DNA from: JACNKJ01 sp964344565
Lineage (GTDB): Bacteria; Krumholzibacteriota; Krumholzibacteriia; JACNKJ01
Assembly: GCA_964344565.1 (NCBI GenBank)
Contig: CAYFNT010000014.1
Coordinates: 1 to 64,000, forward strand
Direction: 5' to 3'
DNA length: 64,000 nucleotides
Under the pieces are notes generated by a model. It did no database searches. It had not been told where the DNA came from and was given only the letters and a program-made list of their open reading frames with translations. Positions within the stretch are counted from its first letter, which is position 1. Each line of letters starts with the position of its first letter. A program made the translations under genes and the position numbers. This document shows positions 21,868 to 30,051 of this stretch, one piece after another.

Positions 21868-21969
21868 GTATGACCTCCGGAAGTAGTGGAAACGCGCTAC
21901 TACTCTCGGTCACGCAATGGGGGGCTCGATGGGGACACTCGATTTCTTCGTGAATAGCTGAGATTTTGC

Positions 21970-21975
21970 TACAAT
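21970..21975 (+). promoter_or_regulatory. Candidate -10 element of the ECF sigma gene
   Basis: TACAAT lies 28 bp before the TTG start, in the gap shared with the divergent exported-protein operon. No good -35 is seen 16-18 bp upstream. The same TACAAT hexamer occurs before the genes at 22823, 38965 and 60386. Confidence 0.45.
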
Positions 21976-22003
21976 CCAGCGGATTCGAGATCTGGAGGTT
22001 TGC

Positions 22004-22579
22004 TTGTCTCCTAACGCAGATGTTACGCGACTGCTGGGTGATATCCTCGACGGCGATGCCGAGGCCAAGGGGAGACTGTACGATCTCGTCTATCAAGACC
22101 TGAGGCGGATCGCCCGCGCCCACCTGCATGGGAGGGCCACCGGAACCCTCGGCACCACGGCGATGGTCAACGAGGCCTACCTTCGACTGGCCGGCTCCGA
22201 GGACAAAGCCTGGAGCGGCCGGGTGCACTTTCTGTCGGTGGCCTCTCGGGCGATGCGGCAGATCCTCATCGATCATGCCCGGCGCAAGCTCGCCGCCAAG
22301 CGCGGTGGCGGCCAGATCCTCGTGACGCTCAACGAGGAGCGCGCGGGCGCCGAAGCTGTCGAGCTGGAGATACTCGCCCTCGATCAGGCCCTAGACCGCC
22401 TGCAGGTCCTGGACGAGCGGCTCGCCAATGTTGTCGAGCTGCGGTTCTTCGGCGGACTTTCCGTGGAGGAAACGGGGGAGGTCCTGGGCGTGACATCCCG
22501 AACCGTGAAGCGGGACTGGCGAAAGGCGAGATCGCTGCTGCACACCTGGCTGGAGGATTCAGGCGCTTCGGAAACCTGA
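22004..22579 (+). CDS. ECF RNA polymerase sigma factor (TIGR02999-like)
   Basis: 191 aa. Region 2 includes YDLVYQDLRRIARAHL and VNEAYLRLAG; region 4 is a helix-turn-helix, VVELRFFGGLSVEETGEVLG then SRTVKRDWRKARSLL. The spacing and the FLSVASRAMRQILIDHARR segment match the sigma-70 ECF subfamily that pairs with Ser/Thr kinases in Acidobacteria-like genomes (TIGR02999). The start is TTG 22004, supported by GGAGG at 21994-21998. No anti-sigma factor gene is adjacent, which fits regulation through the kinase (inference; 16073-18733). Targets are unknown. Confidence 0.9.
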   Translation: MSPNADVTRLLGDILDGDAEAKGRLYDLVYQDLRRIARAHLHGRATGTLGTTAMVNEAYLRLAGSEDKAWSGRVHFLSVASRAMRQILIDHARRKLAAKRGGGQILVTLNEERAGAEAVELEILALDQALDRLQVLDERLANVVELRFFGGLSVEETGEVLGVTSRTVKRDWRKARSLLHTWLEDSGASET

Positions 22580-22661
22580 TAGGCAACCTCCTCGGCCTTG
22601 CGGCCAGATTCCTATCCCTAGTGAGACGGTGACAGTGCTGCCGGCAAGTAGAGGTGGTCCA

Positions 22662-22691
22662 TTGATCTTGGTATCGGGGTTTTGATACAAT
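22662..22691 (+). promoter_or_regulatory. Candidate sigma-70 promoter with long leader
   Basis: TTGATC (22662-22667), an 18-bp spacer, and TACAAT (22686-22691). The predicted leader of the 22823 gene is about 125 nt. I see no clear riboswitch fold in it. Confidence 0.55.
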
Positions 22692-22822
22692 CTGCCCCAA
22701 GAAATCCGCCTACCAGCGGATCGAGCCATCATGAGCGTGAAGGGGAGGGATGGGTGCATTCCCCTGAAGAAAGGAAGTCCATCGCGGTTCATTGACACAA
22801 CCCAGACAAGTGAGGAACGAGC

Positions 22823-23413
22823 ATGAATGTCAAATCCATCGTTGTTGCGTTCGCACTTCTCATTCTCTCGGCCGGCATCGCTTCGGCGGAGACCTACGGC
22901 AACACCACGCCATTCGAAACCCAATCCGGACATCAGCCAAACTACGTGCTCGGGACCGAGGTCGTCATTCCCATCGATCTTCAGCTCCAGAGTTTCGGCA
23001 TGATGTACGGTATCGAGGGATCGGTTCCCTCGGCCTCCAACGCCATCTTCGGCCTCTACTCGTCCGAGCCCAACACGGGCCTGCCCGAGACGCTGATGGC
23101 GGTCACGAATCAGATCTACCTCGATACGCAGATGACCTACGACAACATCGCCTTCACCACGACTCCGGCCGTCGTCGCCGGCACCTACTGGATGATGGCG
23201 CTGTACGAGTCGACGGCGAATCCGCGCATGACCCTGCTCGACTCGAGTTCTCTCGTGGCTTACTGGTCGGAGGTCTACGCCAACGGAATGCCCGCCAGTG
23301 CGCCTGGAATCACGACCTACTACGGCCAGGATTTCAACTACTGGATCAACGGCCTGCCGGCCGGCACGGCGACGCATCGTGGAACCTGGAGTGAAATAAA
23401 AACGATCTACTAG
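22823..23413 (+). CDS. Small exported protein with W-S-x-I-K C-terminal tail
   Basis: 196 aa, function not recognised. A clear signal peptide (1-23, ending IASAE) is followed by a beta-rich body with many Thr, Tyr and Ser and no Cys. GAGGAACG before ATG 22823 supports the start. The C-terminus reads GTWSEIKTIY. This tail resembles the ends of the beta-helix remnant at 26813-27481 (DWSTVKALY) and the P-domain-like protein at 41622 (NWGQIKSEF), suggesting a shared sorting or anchoring signal. It has its own promoter and terminator. A secreted or surface location is inferred from the signal peptide. Confidence 0.75.
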   Translation: MNVKSIVVAFALLILSAGIASAETYGNTTPFETQSGHQPNYVLGTEVVIPIDLQLQSFGMMYGIEGSVPSASNAIFGLYSSEPNTGLPETLMAVTNQIYLDTQMTYDNIAFTTTPAVVAGTYWMMALYESTANPRMTLLDSSSLVAYWSEVYANGMPASAPGITTYYGQDFNYWINGLPAGTATHRGTWSEIKTIY

Positions 23414-23445
23414 GACTTAGGATTCGTCTGATTGAGGGCGGATCG

Positions 23446-23477
23446 AAAACCTCCGTCGCGATCCGACGGGGGTTTTT
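23446..23477 (+). terminator. Terminator after the small exported gene
   Basis: CCTCCGTCG (23450-23458) pairs with CGACGGGGG (23464-23472, one G-T wobble). The stem is flanked by an A-run before and five T after. Confidence 0.88.
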
Positions 23478-23530
23478 CTTCACGCTCGATTGTGAGATGC
23501 AGGTACCTGCTCCGAACGAAGGGAGGATCG

Positions 23531-24430
23531 ATGAAGTGCCTGGCGCTGGCATTGTGCCTAGCATTCCTGCTTGGAGGATCTGCTTCAGCAGGTTCTGAAT
23601 CTCCATCGATTCACTTCAATCTCGACCGGCATCGAATCCTTCTGCCCGTGAGCGTCTGCGGTTCGGAGCCCATGGACCTCATCCTCGACACGGGCATGAC
23701 CTTCGATGGAGTCTTCCTTTTCCACGAGGAGCGTATCGCGAGCATCGACACCAGCGGAGCCATCGAGGTTCTCGTGCCCGGCGCGGGCGGAGGCGAAGCC
23801 ACCCCAGGCATCATGATCGAATCGGGAAAGCTCCGCTTCGGCGAGGTCGAGCTGGAAGGGCAGAGGGTGATCATCGCTCGAGGCGGCCATACCCAGAGTT
23901 TCCCCACTGACGGCGTCATCGGCGCGAGCCTCTTTTCCCATGGCATCGTGCAGATCGACTATGAACGAGGACGAATCAGCCTGCATGGCCGGGAATGGTC
24001 GCCGCCGGGTGCTAGCTGGACCCAGATTCCGATCGAACTGAAGAAGGGAATCCCCTGGCTCGACGTGGTCGTCGAAGTCGTCGAGAGCGAGTTGATTCCC
24101 ATGCGCGTGTACATCGACCTGGCATCGGGAGATGTGCTCGAGCTTCTTGTCGGGCCCGGGCAGAAGTTCACTCTCCCCGATAGTCTTGAAAGGGCGTACC
24201 TCGGCACGGGCCTGAGTGGCGACATCCATGGCCACACCGGGCAAAGTCGATCTCTGACTCTGGGTGGATACACAATGACCAATCTGCCCACGGCCTTCGC
24301 TCCGGCCGAGATCAGGTCCAAGCAGGTCGGAGCCGACGGAGTGCTTGGCAATGCCTTTCTGGAACGATTTCATGTCGTCTTCGACTATGAACACGGCCAC
24401 CTGTACATCAGGCCGAATGTCAATCGGTAG
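23531..24430 (+). CDS. Exported retropepsin-like aspartic protease family protein
   Basis: 299 aa. Signal peptide about 1-20 (GGSASAG). Residues about 25-130 form a retropepsin-like lobe with LILDTGMTF, the D-T-G active-site triad. A second, related lobe follows (IPWLDVVVEV, IDLASGD), where the matching position reads D-L-A-S-G, so it may lack a catalytic Asp triad. The C-terminal GNAFLERFHVVFDYEHGHLYI is typical of the bacterial gag_asp_protease/aspartyl_protease family. The frame is open upstream to 23432, but GGGAGG eight bases before ATG 23531 and the signal peptide fix the start. Whether it is an active protease is not certain. Confidence 0.75.
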   Translation: MKCLALALCLAFLLGGSASAGSESPSIHFNLDRHRILLPVSVCGSEPMDLILDTGMTFDGVFLFHEERIASIDTSGAIEVLVPGAGGGEATPGIMIESGKLRFGEVELEGQRVIIARGGHTQSFPTDGVIGASLFSHGIVQIDYERGRISLHGREWSPPGASWTQIPIELKKGIPWLDVVVEVVESELIPMRVYIDLASGDVLELLVGPGQKFTLPDSLERAYLGTGLSGDIHGHTGQSRSLTLGGYTMTNLPTAFAPAEIRSKQVGADGVLGNAFLERFHVVFDYEHGHLYIRPNVNR

Positions 24431-24550
24431 GATGAGTTCAGCGAGCGCGAGTGATTCACCCGAGCCCTCCCCACCTTTCCATTTCCCAGCAGTCTGTGAT
24501 ATGCTTCAAGCAGGACACTCTCGTACGGGAAGCAATGACGGGAGGAACCG

Positions 24551-26812
24551 ATGATTGTCGCAACTCGAATCATCAATTCCGTATCGCGACTCCTAGCTTT
24601 TCTATTCTGCTTCTTCGCCACGCCCATCCTGGCCATAGACTGCGTAAACTACGAGGACTACTTACACCTGGTCTCGGAAATCAATCTTGCCGGCGACGGC
24701 AGCCAGGTGATGGCCCGCGACGGATACGCCTACCTCGCGGCTTTGAGAGGGCACCTGAAGATCCTGGACATCTCCGATCCCAACGCTCCTGAAGTGGCAG
24801 CGACGGTGGGCTCCAATTGGACGAACACCGTTTCGCTTCAGGATGACATCGCCTACCTCACCTACACCCATGATCCGGAGTATCCCTACTACAGGGCGGG
24901 ACTTGAGATCGTGGACATCAGCGATCCGAACGCGCCCGTTTCGCTGGCGACGCTGGAAACCTATCCCACCTATCTCTACGGATCCTTTCCGCTGGGGGAT
25001 GTCCTCTACGTTTCGGCCGGCGACGGCTTGCGCATCTATGACATCAGCGATCCTGAAGCGCCTTTCCTGGTCGAGACCGACGCCGATATCAGCCTGTTCT
25101 TCGATATCGATCTCAACGGCGACTTCGCCACCTTCTCCCAGGGGCATTTCGGTCTGAAGGTGGTCGACGTGAGTGATCCCCTGGATCCCGTGGAGGTCGC
25201 CACCCTGCCGACGGACATGCACTCCCGCGGTATCGATCGCTCGGGCACGCTCATGGTCGTGGCCGAATCCTGGGGGACATCCGATTCCCGCCTGCGCATC
25301 GTGGACGTGAGCGATCCCTTCGATCCCGTACTCGCGACGGAAATGGACATCCCGGGTCACGCCACCGACGTCTGCATCGTCCAGAACACCGCCCATGTCG
25401 CCGCGACATCGGGGGACGTGCAGGTGGTCGATCTCGCCGATCCGATGAACCCCGTCCTGCTGGGCCGGCTATCCGTATCGGACTGGGCGCAGTCGCTGGC
25501 GCTTCACGGCGACTACCTCTGCATCGCCCAGCACAACGACGCCTGGGGAGCCAGCTCCCACAACTTCAGCATCGCGGCGGTGCGGAATCCCAGTTTCGTG
25601 CCGCTGGTTTCGAGTGAAATCGGTGGCGAAGTCGAGAGCATGGACCTATCGGACGGCTTCGCCTTCCTGGCGGCCGGCACTGAAGGGCTTCGCGTGGTGG
25701 ATATCGGCCAGCTCGACAGTCCCGTGGAAATCGCCCAGCTTCCCTTGCCGGGCCATGCCGGAGACATATCCCTGTGGGGAGACTACGCCTATCTTGCCTG
25801 CGATGAGGGCGGACTGCAGGTGGTCAACATCTCCCTGCCGTCGGCGCCCTTCGTCGAGGGCTCTCTCATGGTCGAGGAGGATGCGCGTTGCCTCGACTAC
25901 CGTGGCGACCACGTCTACATCGGAACCCACTCGGGGGATCTGGCCGTCGTGAGTGTCGCGGATCCGTCCACGCCGGTGGAGGTCGGCCGTATCGCGAACT
26001 ACGGTGAGATCCTCGATCTGACGGTTCACGGCAACGCGGCCTACATGGCCCGGGAGGATAACGGCATATTGATCGCCGACGTGTCCGATCCCGCGAATCC
26101 AGTGCAGATCGATCTCTTCCAGTCCGGCTTCCCCTTCAAGCGCTACGTCGCCGTGTCGGGCGATCTGCTCGTCTACGCGGAGGACATGTGCGGGTACGAT
26201 GACGTCGTCTATAGCGCCGTGGTCTTCAACGACATCTCCGATCCCTTCAATCCCGTGGAAGTCGGCGAGTTTTGGCTGCCGGGCTGCAGCGTCTCAGGAT
26301 TGGCGACCACGGCCCATACGGCCTATGTGACCTCGGCGAGCCTGCATGTGGTTGGATTCGAGGATCCTCAGACTTCGACGCTGCTCGGAGTCTTGCCGAA
26401 CTATCCCCGCGCTTTGGCCGCGGGGTACGAATACCTCGCCATGAGCGGCTTCTCCGGGGCTCCGCCCGATTTCCTCGCCTTCGCGCCCCTGCAATGCGAG
26501 GACCCGACCGGAATGCCCCATGATTGGACTCCAAGTTATCCGGATCGATTGTCGTCCTATCCGAATCCCTTCAACCCGGGTACCACGGTGGCCTTCGAGC
26601 TTCCTTCCACAGGGCGGCTCCGGTTGTCCGTTCACGGGCTGGACGGACGTCTCCTTCGCATACTGGCCGATGCTTCCATGAGCGCCGGCTCTCACGAGAT
26701 CTACTGGGACGGCCGGGACGATTCGCAGCGTAGACTCGCCAGCGGCGTGTACCTGCTGAACTTGTCGAGCTCTGGTCTTCAGACTCGCGAAAAGCTGGTG
26801 TTGTTGAAGTAG
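24551..26812 (+). CDS. Exported LVIVD-repeat beta-propeller with FlgD-like C-terminal domain
   Basis: 753 aa. Signal peptide about 1-22, then an N-terminal Cys-containing segment. About 14 LVIVD-type repeats follow (for example LKILDISDPNAPEVAA, LEIVDISDPNAPVSLA, LKVVDVSDPLDPVEVA), which fold as seven-bladed-type propellers in surface proteins. The C-terminal region (YPNPFNPGTTV, VHGLDGRLLRIL, YWDGRDDSQRRLASGVYLL) is the FlgD-like domain ending LVLLK. GGGAGG before ATG 24551 supports the start. Its TAG stop (26810-26812) is immediately followed, in the same frame, by a beta-helix coding remnant. Probably surface-attached or secreted; ligand unknown. Confidence 0.85.
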   Translation: MIVATRIINSVSRLLAFLFCFFATPILAIDCVNYEDYLHLVSEINLAGDGSQVMARDGYAYLAALRGHLKILDISDPNAPEVAATVGSNWTNTVSLQDDIAYLTYTHDPEYPYYRAGLEIVDISDPNAPVSLATLETYPTYLYGSFPLGDVLYVSAGDGLRIYDISDPEAPFLVETDADISLFFDIDLNGDFATFSQGHFGLKVVDVSDPLDPVEVATLPTDMHSRGIDRSGTLMVVAESWGTSDSRLRIVDVSDPFDPVLATEMDIPGHATDVCIVQNTAHVAATSGDVQVVDLADPMNPVLLGRLSVSDWAQSLALHGDYLCIAQHNDAWGASSHNFSIAAVRNPSFVPLVSSEIGGEVESMDLSDGFAFLAAGTEGLRVVDIGQLDSPVEIAQLPLPGHAGDISLWGDYAYLACDEGGLQVVNISLPSAPFVEGSLMVEEDARCLDYRGDHVYIGTHSGDLAVVSVADPSTPVEVGRIANYGEILDLTVHGNAAYMAREDNGILIADVSDPANPVQIDLFQSGFPFKRYVAVSGDLLVYAEDMCGYDDVVYSAVVFNDISDPFNPVEVGEFWLPGCSVSGLATTAHTAYVTSASLHVVGFEDPQTSTLLGVLPNYPRALAAGYEYLAMSGFSGAPPDFLAFAPLQCEDPTGMPHDWTPSYPDRLSSYPNPFNPGTTVAFELPSTGRLRLSVHGLDGRLLRILADASMSAGSHEIYWDGRDDSQRRLASGVYLLNLSSSGLQTREKLVLLK

Positions 26813-27481
26813 CTGAAAGCGGACGGCTACTTCACCGCGCGGGATTGCACCTTCAACATCAACACGGCCACCAGCCACGGCGGCGCCGTACACGTGGAAG
26901 GCGAGGCCTGCATGTCCATGGAGGGATGCCTCTTCTTCGGCAACGCGGCACCCTATGGCGGGGCCGTTTATCTGGGCGGTTCGGAGGTCAGCATCGAAGA
27001 CTGCACCTTCCACGCGAACTGGTCCACGGCCAGCGGTGGAGGAGTCTATTCCATGTACTCGGGGCTCTATCTCTACGGCTGCACCTTCTCGGAGAACCAA
27101 GCGCCGGTGGGGTCGAGTCTCAGTGTGGAAATCGTGGGCTACACCCAGATCTTCAACAGCATCTTGGCCTTCGGGGGTGGAATCGGTGAGGGATTCTTCT
27201 GGGACGGCAGCGGCTACCTCGACATCCAGTGCACCGACATCTACGGCAATGTTGGAGGCGATTGGACCCCTCCGATCATGGCCTGGCTGCCGATCAACGA
27301 CAACTTGGCCGCCGATCCCGAGTTCTGCGGAATCCCGGGCTCGGGAAACTTCTGGCTGCAGAGCGATTCGCCTTGCGCCGAGGGGGACAGCCCCTGCGGA
27401 CAGATGGGCGCCTGGGCGGTGAACTGCGGCCCCGTTTCGGCGAGAAGCAGTGATTGGAGTACGGTCAAGGCATTGTACTAG
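26813..27481 (+). pseudogene. 5'-truncated beta-helix (PMP-repeat-like) gene remnant
   Basis: From the codon just after the TAG of the LVIVD gene, 222 codons stay open to TAG 27479-27481. The product has right-handed beta-helix repeats of the polymorphic-membrane-protein kind (CTFNINTATSHGGAVHVEG, CLFFGNAAPYGGAVYLGG, CTFHANWSTASGGGVY) and a normal C-terminal end, ...DWSTVKALY. There is no signal peptide, no Shine-Dalgarno near the possible GTG 26894 or ATG 26912, and no promoter gap. Homologues of such proteins are exported, so this is most simply the 3' end of a gene whose 5' part was lost at a rearrangement junction at 26812/26813. Readthrough of the TAG would make a fusion but is less likely. 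Confidence 0.7.
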
Positions 27482-27484
27482 AGG

Positions 27485-27513
27485 AAAACCCCCCACGGCA
27501 TGATCCGGGGGGG
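27485..27513. terminator. Bidirectional hairpin between convergent genes
   Basis: CCCCCC (27489-27494) pairs with the G7 run at 27507-27513, with an inner GG/CC. AAAA at 27485-27488 gives a T-tract on the minus strand, so it best serves the STAS gene. Confidence 0.7.
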
Positions 27514-27534
27514 CTGCCGAGCGAATCGATGAAG

Positions 27535-27873
27535 CTAGGCCATCGCTGCCAGGCCCTTTTCGAGGTTCTCCACCGACTCGATGATCTTTTCGAGACGGGA
27601 GATATAGAACACGCCGTCGATGCGTTCGTTCGTGCCGCACAGCAACAGCTGACCTTCGGCGGCTTTGACGGACATGTACGCGGCCACCACGATGCCCAGT
27701 CCCGTGGAGTTGATCCACTTGGTCTGCGAGAAATCGATGAGGAACTTTCTGGAGCCCCTCTCGATGTTCGACTTGATTTCGGAGTGGAACTCGTCCGCGT
27801 CAGGGCCTCCGGTGACATTGCCCGTGAAGGCCACCACCGTCACATCCCCTTCTTGTCTGAACTTGTATCTCAC
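27535..27873 (-). CDS. STAS-domain anti-sigma-factor antagonist
   Basis: 112 aa, a single STAS domain of standard length. The block WINSTGLGIVVAAY carries the phosphorylatable Ser (about residue 56) used in SpoIIAA/RsbV-type partner switching, where an HPK-like anti-sigma kinase phosphorylates it. The start is GTG 27873 with AAGGAG 8-13 bases upstream. It is a single gene with no anti-sigma kinase or sigma factor next to it, so its partner lies elsewhere; the ECF factor at 22004 is not a usual partner for STAS proteins. Confidence 0.88.
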   Translation of the reverse strand: MRYKFRQEGDVTVVAFTGNVTGGPDADEFHSEIKSNIERGSRKFLIDFSQTKWINSTGLGIVVAAYMSVKAAEGQLLLCGTNERIDGVFYISRLEKIIESVENLEKGLAAMA

Positions 27874-28032
27874 CTCGATCTCCTTATCGATGGGGGTGGA
27901 TTTCGATTCCTACTCTAGCAGGATCGGTGCTGTGGGTGCCACACCCAAAAAGAGGGTGTACCTGGGCCTGGATATCGATCTAGTGGACTATGGAAACGGC
28001 TTGAATTCCGTGGCGTTCTTGGCCCGATCTCA

Positions 28033-29325
28033 TCATCGGATCAGAACTACTCTCTGGGTTTGAGGTTCAGCACCTTCGAATACCACTCTGGCCAGGTAGA
28101 ATCCCGATGGCATCTCTCGGCCTTGATCGTCGCGTCCATCCCAGCTATAGATCTGTTCGCCCTCCGGATGAGGTCCTTGAGCGAGGGCTCGCACACGCCT
28201 GCCGTCGATGGAGAAAATATCCAGCCGACCGGTCGCCGATCGAGATAGATAGAAGGTGATCGTCGTGGAGAGGTGAAAGGGATTGGGGGTGGCTTCGATC
28301 TTCATAGCAGCATCACCGATCTGGTCCACCGAAACGGGAACCATCAACTCCTCGAATATGAGCTGCCGGATGACCTCAGCGCCTTCAGGGGTGCTGGGAA
28401 CGGCGTGCTCCGTGATTTCGCCTATGAAGTACCAGTTGGTTTCTCCGGTGAGTGATTCGTAGTAGAGATTGGCTTGGTCGTCTGCGTTGGTGCTGTCATT
28501 GGTTTGAACGAACTGCACTTTCGTAGCGGGATGGCTAAAGTCGCGAGGGGCCGTGGGTGAGACCAGAGAGACCGAATCGAGAGCCGTATAGACCATATCC
28601 TCGAACTCGGGAGGAACATAGCGCTCTACGCACCAATCGCCGTTGTCCAGCCAGCCCATGATGTAGTCGGTCAGCCAGAAGCCAGCGAGTCCGTCGGGCC
28701 ATCTAGAGGGATCATTCAGTTCGCCAAAAATCGCTCTAACCAGGTCTGCGACCGGAGGGCCGCCGCTCAGGATCACCATGTCGAGGTAGTCCTCAAGTTC
28801 GTAGAGTGCCAGGCCATATGCAATCTGAATGGAGCCACCGCTGTTACCGTGTGCGAACAATACTTGAGGATTGTCTATCAGGTTATCGTGCATCCACTTC
28901 AGGATGGTCGAGTATGCACCCACCGCGCGATCGTAGCCGCGAGCTCCTTCCGCATCCGTCGCCCACCCCATATCGCCGTTCCACTTGACCTCGTAGATCT
29001 CGAGCCCAAGAGAGTAGGCGTACTCGATGGTGAGTTCAGCTTGTGGCCCGTAGTTCGAATAGAAACTGGTTCCGGTTCCGCCTGTAGTGAGGATCAAGGC
29101 GCCGCTAGAATCGGTCCTACGATAGCAGCGAAGTGTAAGCTCCCGTGGTGGGAGACCTTCGCTGACCACTTCCAGGGTCTGGCACTCGACTACATGTCCG
29201 AAAGCGTCGCAGGTGTCGATGCCTAGGACGGTGACCTCGGACCGGGGCTGACCCCCTTCTACGGCGCTCGTGGATCCGGATTGGGCCAGCATGCAAAGCA
29301 GGATTGCGGCAGGAGTGTATCGCAT
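28033..29325 (-). CDS. Exported alpha/beta-hydrolase with FlgD-like C-terminal domain
   Basis: 430 aa. A signal peptide of about 20 residues starts at ATG 29325, chosen over an upstream in-frame start because AAGGA lies about 9 bases before it. The core has the alpha/beta-hydrolase pattern: an early GTGTSFYSNYG oxyanion-type loop and a nucleophile elbow G-N-S-G-G (HGNSGGS) near residue 165, followed by Asp/His candidates. The C-terminus (ATPNPFHLSTTITFY, IFSIDGRRVRAL, WDGRDDQGREMPSGFYL) is a FlgD-like domain ending VVLIR. It is probably a secreted esterase or lipase-like enzyme; the substrate is not predictable. It sits directly downstream of a strong terminator with its own extended -10. Confidence 0.8.
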   Translation of the reverse strand: MRYTPAAILLCMLAQSGSTSAVEGGQPRSEVTVLGIDTCDAFGHVVECQTLEVVSEGLPPRELTLRCYRRTDSSGALILTTGGTGTSFYSNYGPQAELTIEYAYSLGLEIYEVKWNGDMGWATDAEGARGYDRAVGAYSTILKWMHDNLIDNPQVLFAHGNSGGSIQIAYGLALYELEDYLDMVILSGGPPVADLVRAIFGELNDPSRWPDGLAGFWLTDYIMGWLDNGDWCVERYVPPEFEDMVYTALDSVSLVSPTAPRDFSHPATKVQFVQTNDSTNADDQANLYYESLTGETNWYFIGEITEHAVPSTPEGAEVIRQLIFEELMVPVSVDQIGDAAMKIEATPNPFHLSTTITFYLSRSATGRLDIFSIDGRRVRALAQGPHPEGEQIYSWDGRDDQGREMPSGFYLARVVFEGAEPQTQRVVLIR

Positions 29326-29351
29326 CGGAAATCCTTCTGGAAGTGGTGCCA

Positions 29352-29360
29352 AGTATATCA
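29352..29360 (-). promoter_or_regulatory. Extended -10 promoter of the secreted hydrolase
   Basis: On the minus strand TGA-TATACT (TATACT at 29357-29352) lies just past the T-tract of the upstream operon's terminator and about 27 bp before ATG 29325. No -35 is seen, because the terminator stem occupies that place. Confidence 0.5.
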
Positions 29361-29393
29361 AAAAGTGGGCCCGGCGATCGACTCGCCGGGCCC
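29360..29393 (-). terminator. Strong terminator of the four-gene membrane operon
   Basis: A perfect 11-bp stem, GGGCCCGGCGA (29367-29377) with TCGCCGGGCCC (29383-29393) and a 5-nt loop. It is followed on the minus strand by five T (29364-29360). Confidence 0.92.
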
Positions 29394-29412
29394 GCTCACG
29401 GACGATGCGTCG

Positions 29413-30048
29413 TCAGAATGCCTTGCCGGCCAGATCCACGAACCAGTCCCGCATGAAAAGCACGCGCTGCACGAGCAGGGCCACGCGACCCATGACCGTC
29501 AGGCCGAAACCCGCGCCGAAACCGATCATGAGCGTGTAGATGCCCGTCTTGCTCAGCGCCCCCAGTACGCCCTTGTGGGGCTTCGAGAAGAAGAAATAGG
29601 TCAGTGCGCAGATCACCCCGATGAGCGCCAGGGAGAAGTTGATGCCCTGGGCCAGCCCCGAAACCGGCCGGATGGTGCCCTCCACCTGCAGGAATACCGA
29701 GGTCTTGAACGCCAGGGGAATGAAGATGCCCGTGGAGATGCCCACGTAGAAGCCCAGGGCGTAGCGACTCAACCATCCCAGTTTCGGCGACAGGCGGAAC
29801 CACATGAGGATGCCCAGGGCCACCGGAATCAGGTAGTACCACTGATGCCGCTGGAAGATCGGCAGGATCACCTTGTCGTTGAATCCCTGGTGATAGAGAA
29901 GCATGGTCCAATAGCCGGTGGCCACGCCCACCCAGAGCCGTTCGGCGAACTTGTAGAAGGGATTGTCCTTGTAGAGGAAGGAGAAGACCGCGAGGGTCAG
30001 GAAGACCCCGAGTCCCTGCCAGGCAAGTGTGCTCCAAGTCGGTTCCAC
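29413..30048 (-). CDS. Multi-spanning membrane protein, operon gene 4 (unknown)
   Basis: 211 aa with about six membrane helices and short loops. The order of hydrophobic blocks is WQGLGVFLTLAVFSFLY, WVGVATGYWTMLLYH, YYLIPVALGILMWF, YALGFYVGISTGIFIPL, FSLALIGVICALTYFFF and TLMIGFGAGFGLTV. I do not recognise the family. A GTG start at 30048 with GAGG 9-12 bases upstream sits 3 bp after the preceding gene, so translation is coupled. Two polar motifs in the second half, RPVSGLAQGINF and SKPHKGVLGALSKTG, lie at likely membrane borders. It is always the hydrophobic core-type component in this operon, with the soluble domains supplied by genes 1 and 3 (inference). Confidence 0.72.
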   Translation of the reverse strand: MEPTWSTLAWQGLGVFLTLAVFSFLYKDNPFYKFAERLWVGVATGYWTMLLYHQGFNDKVILPIFQRHQWYYLIPVALGILMWFRLSPKLGWLSRYALGFYVGISTGIFIPLAFKTSVFLQVEGTIRPVSGLAQGINFSLALIGVICALTYFFFSKPHKGVLGALSKTGIYTLMIGFGAGFGLTVMGRVALLVQRVLFMRDWFVDLAGKAF

Positions 30049-30051
30049 GCG

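Noticed and set aside
24551..26812. Repeats in the propeller genes as a CRISPR-like or satellite array
   Set aside because: They are protein-level LVIVD repeats in one open frame; DNA copies diverge and have no spacers.
26810..26812. TAG as a recoded (readthrough) codon
   Set aside because: The upstream protein already ends with a complete FlgD-like tail; all other TAG codons in the window behave as stops; truncation is simpler.
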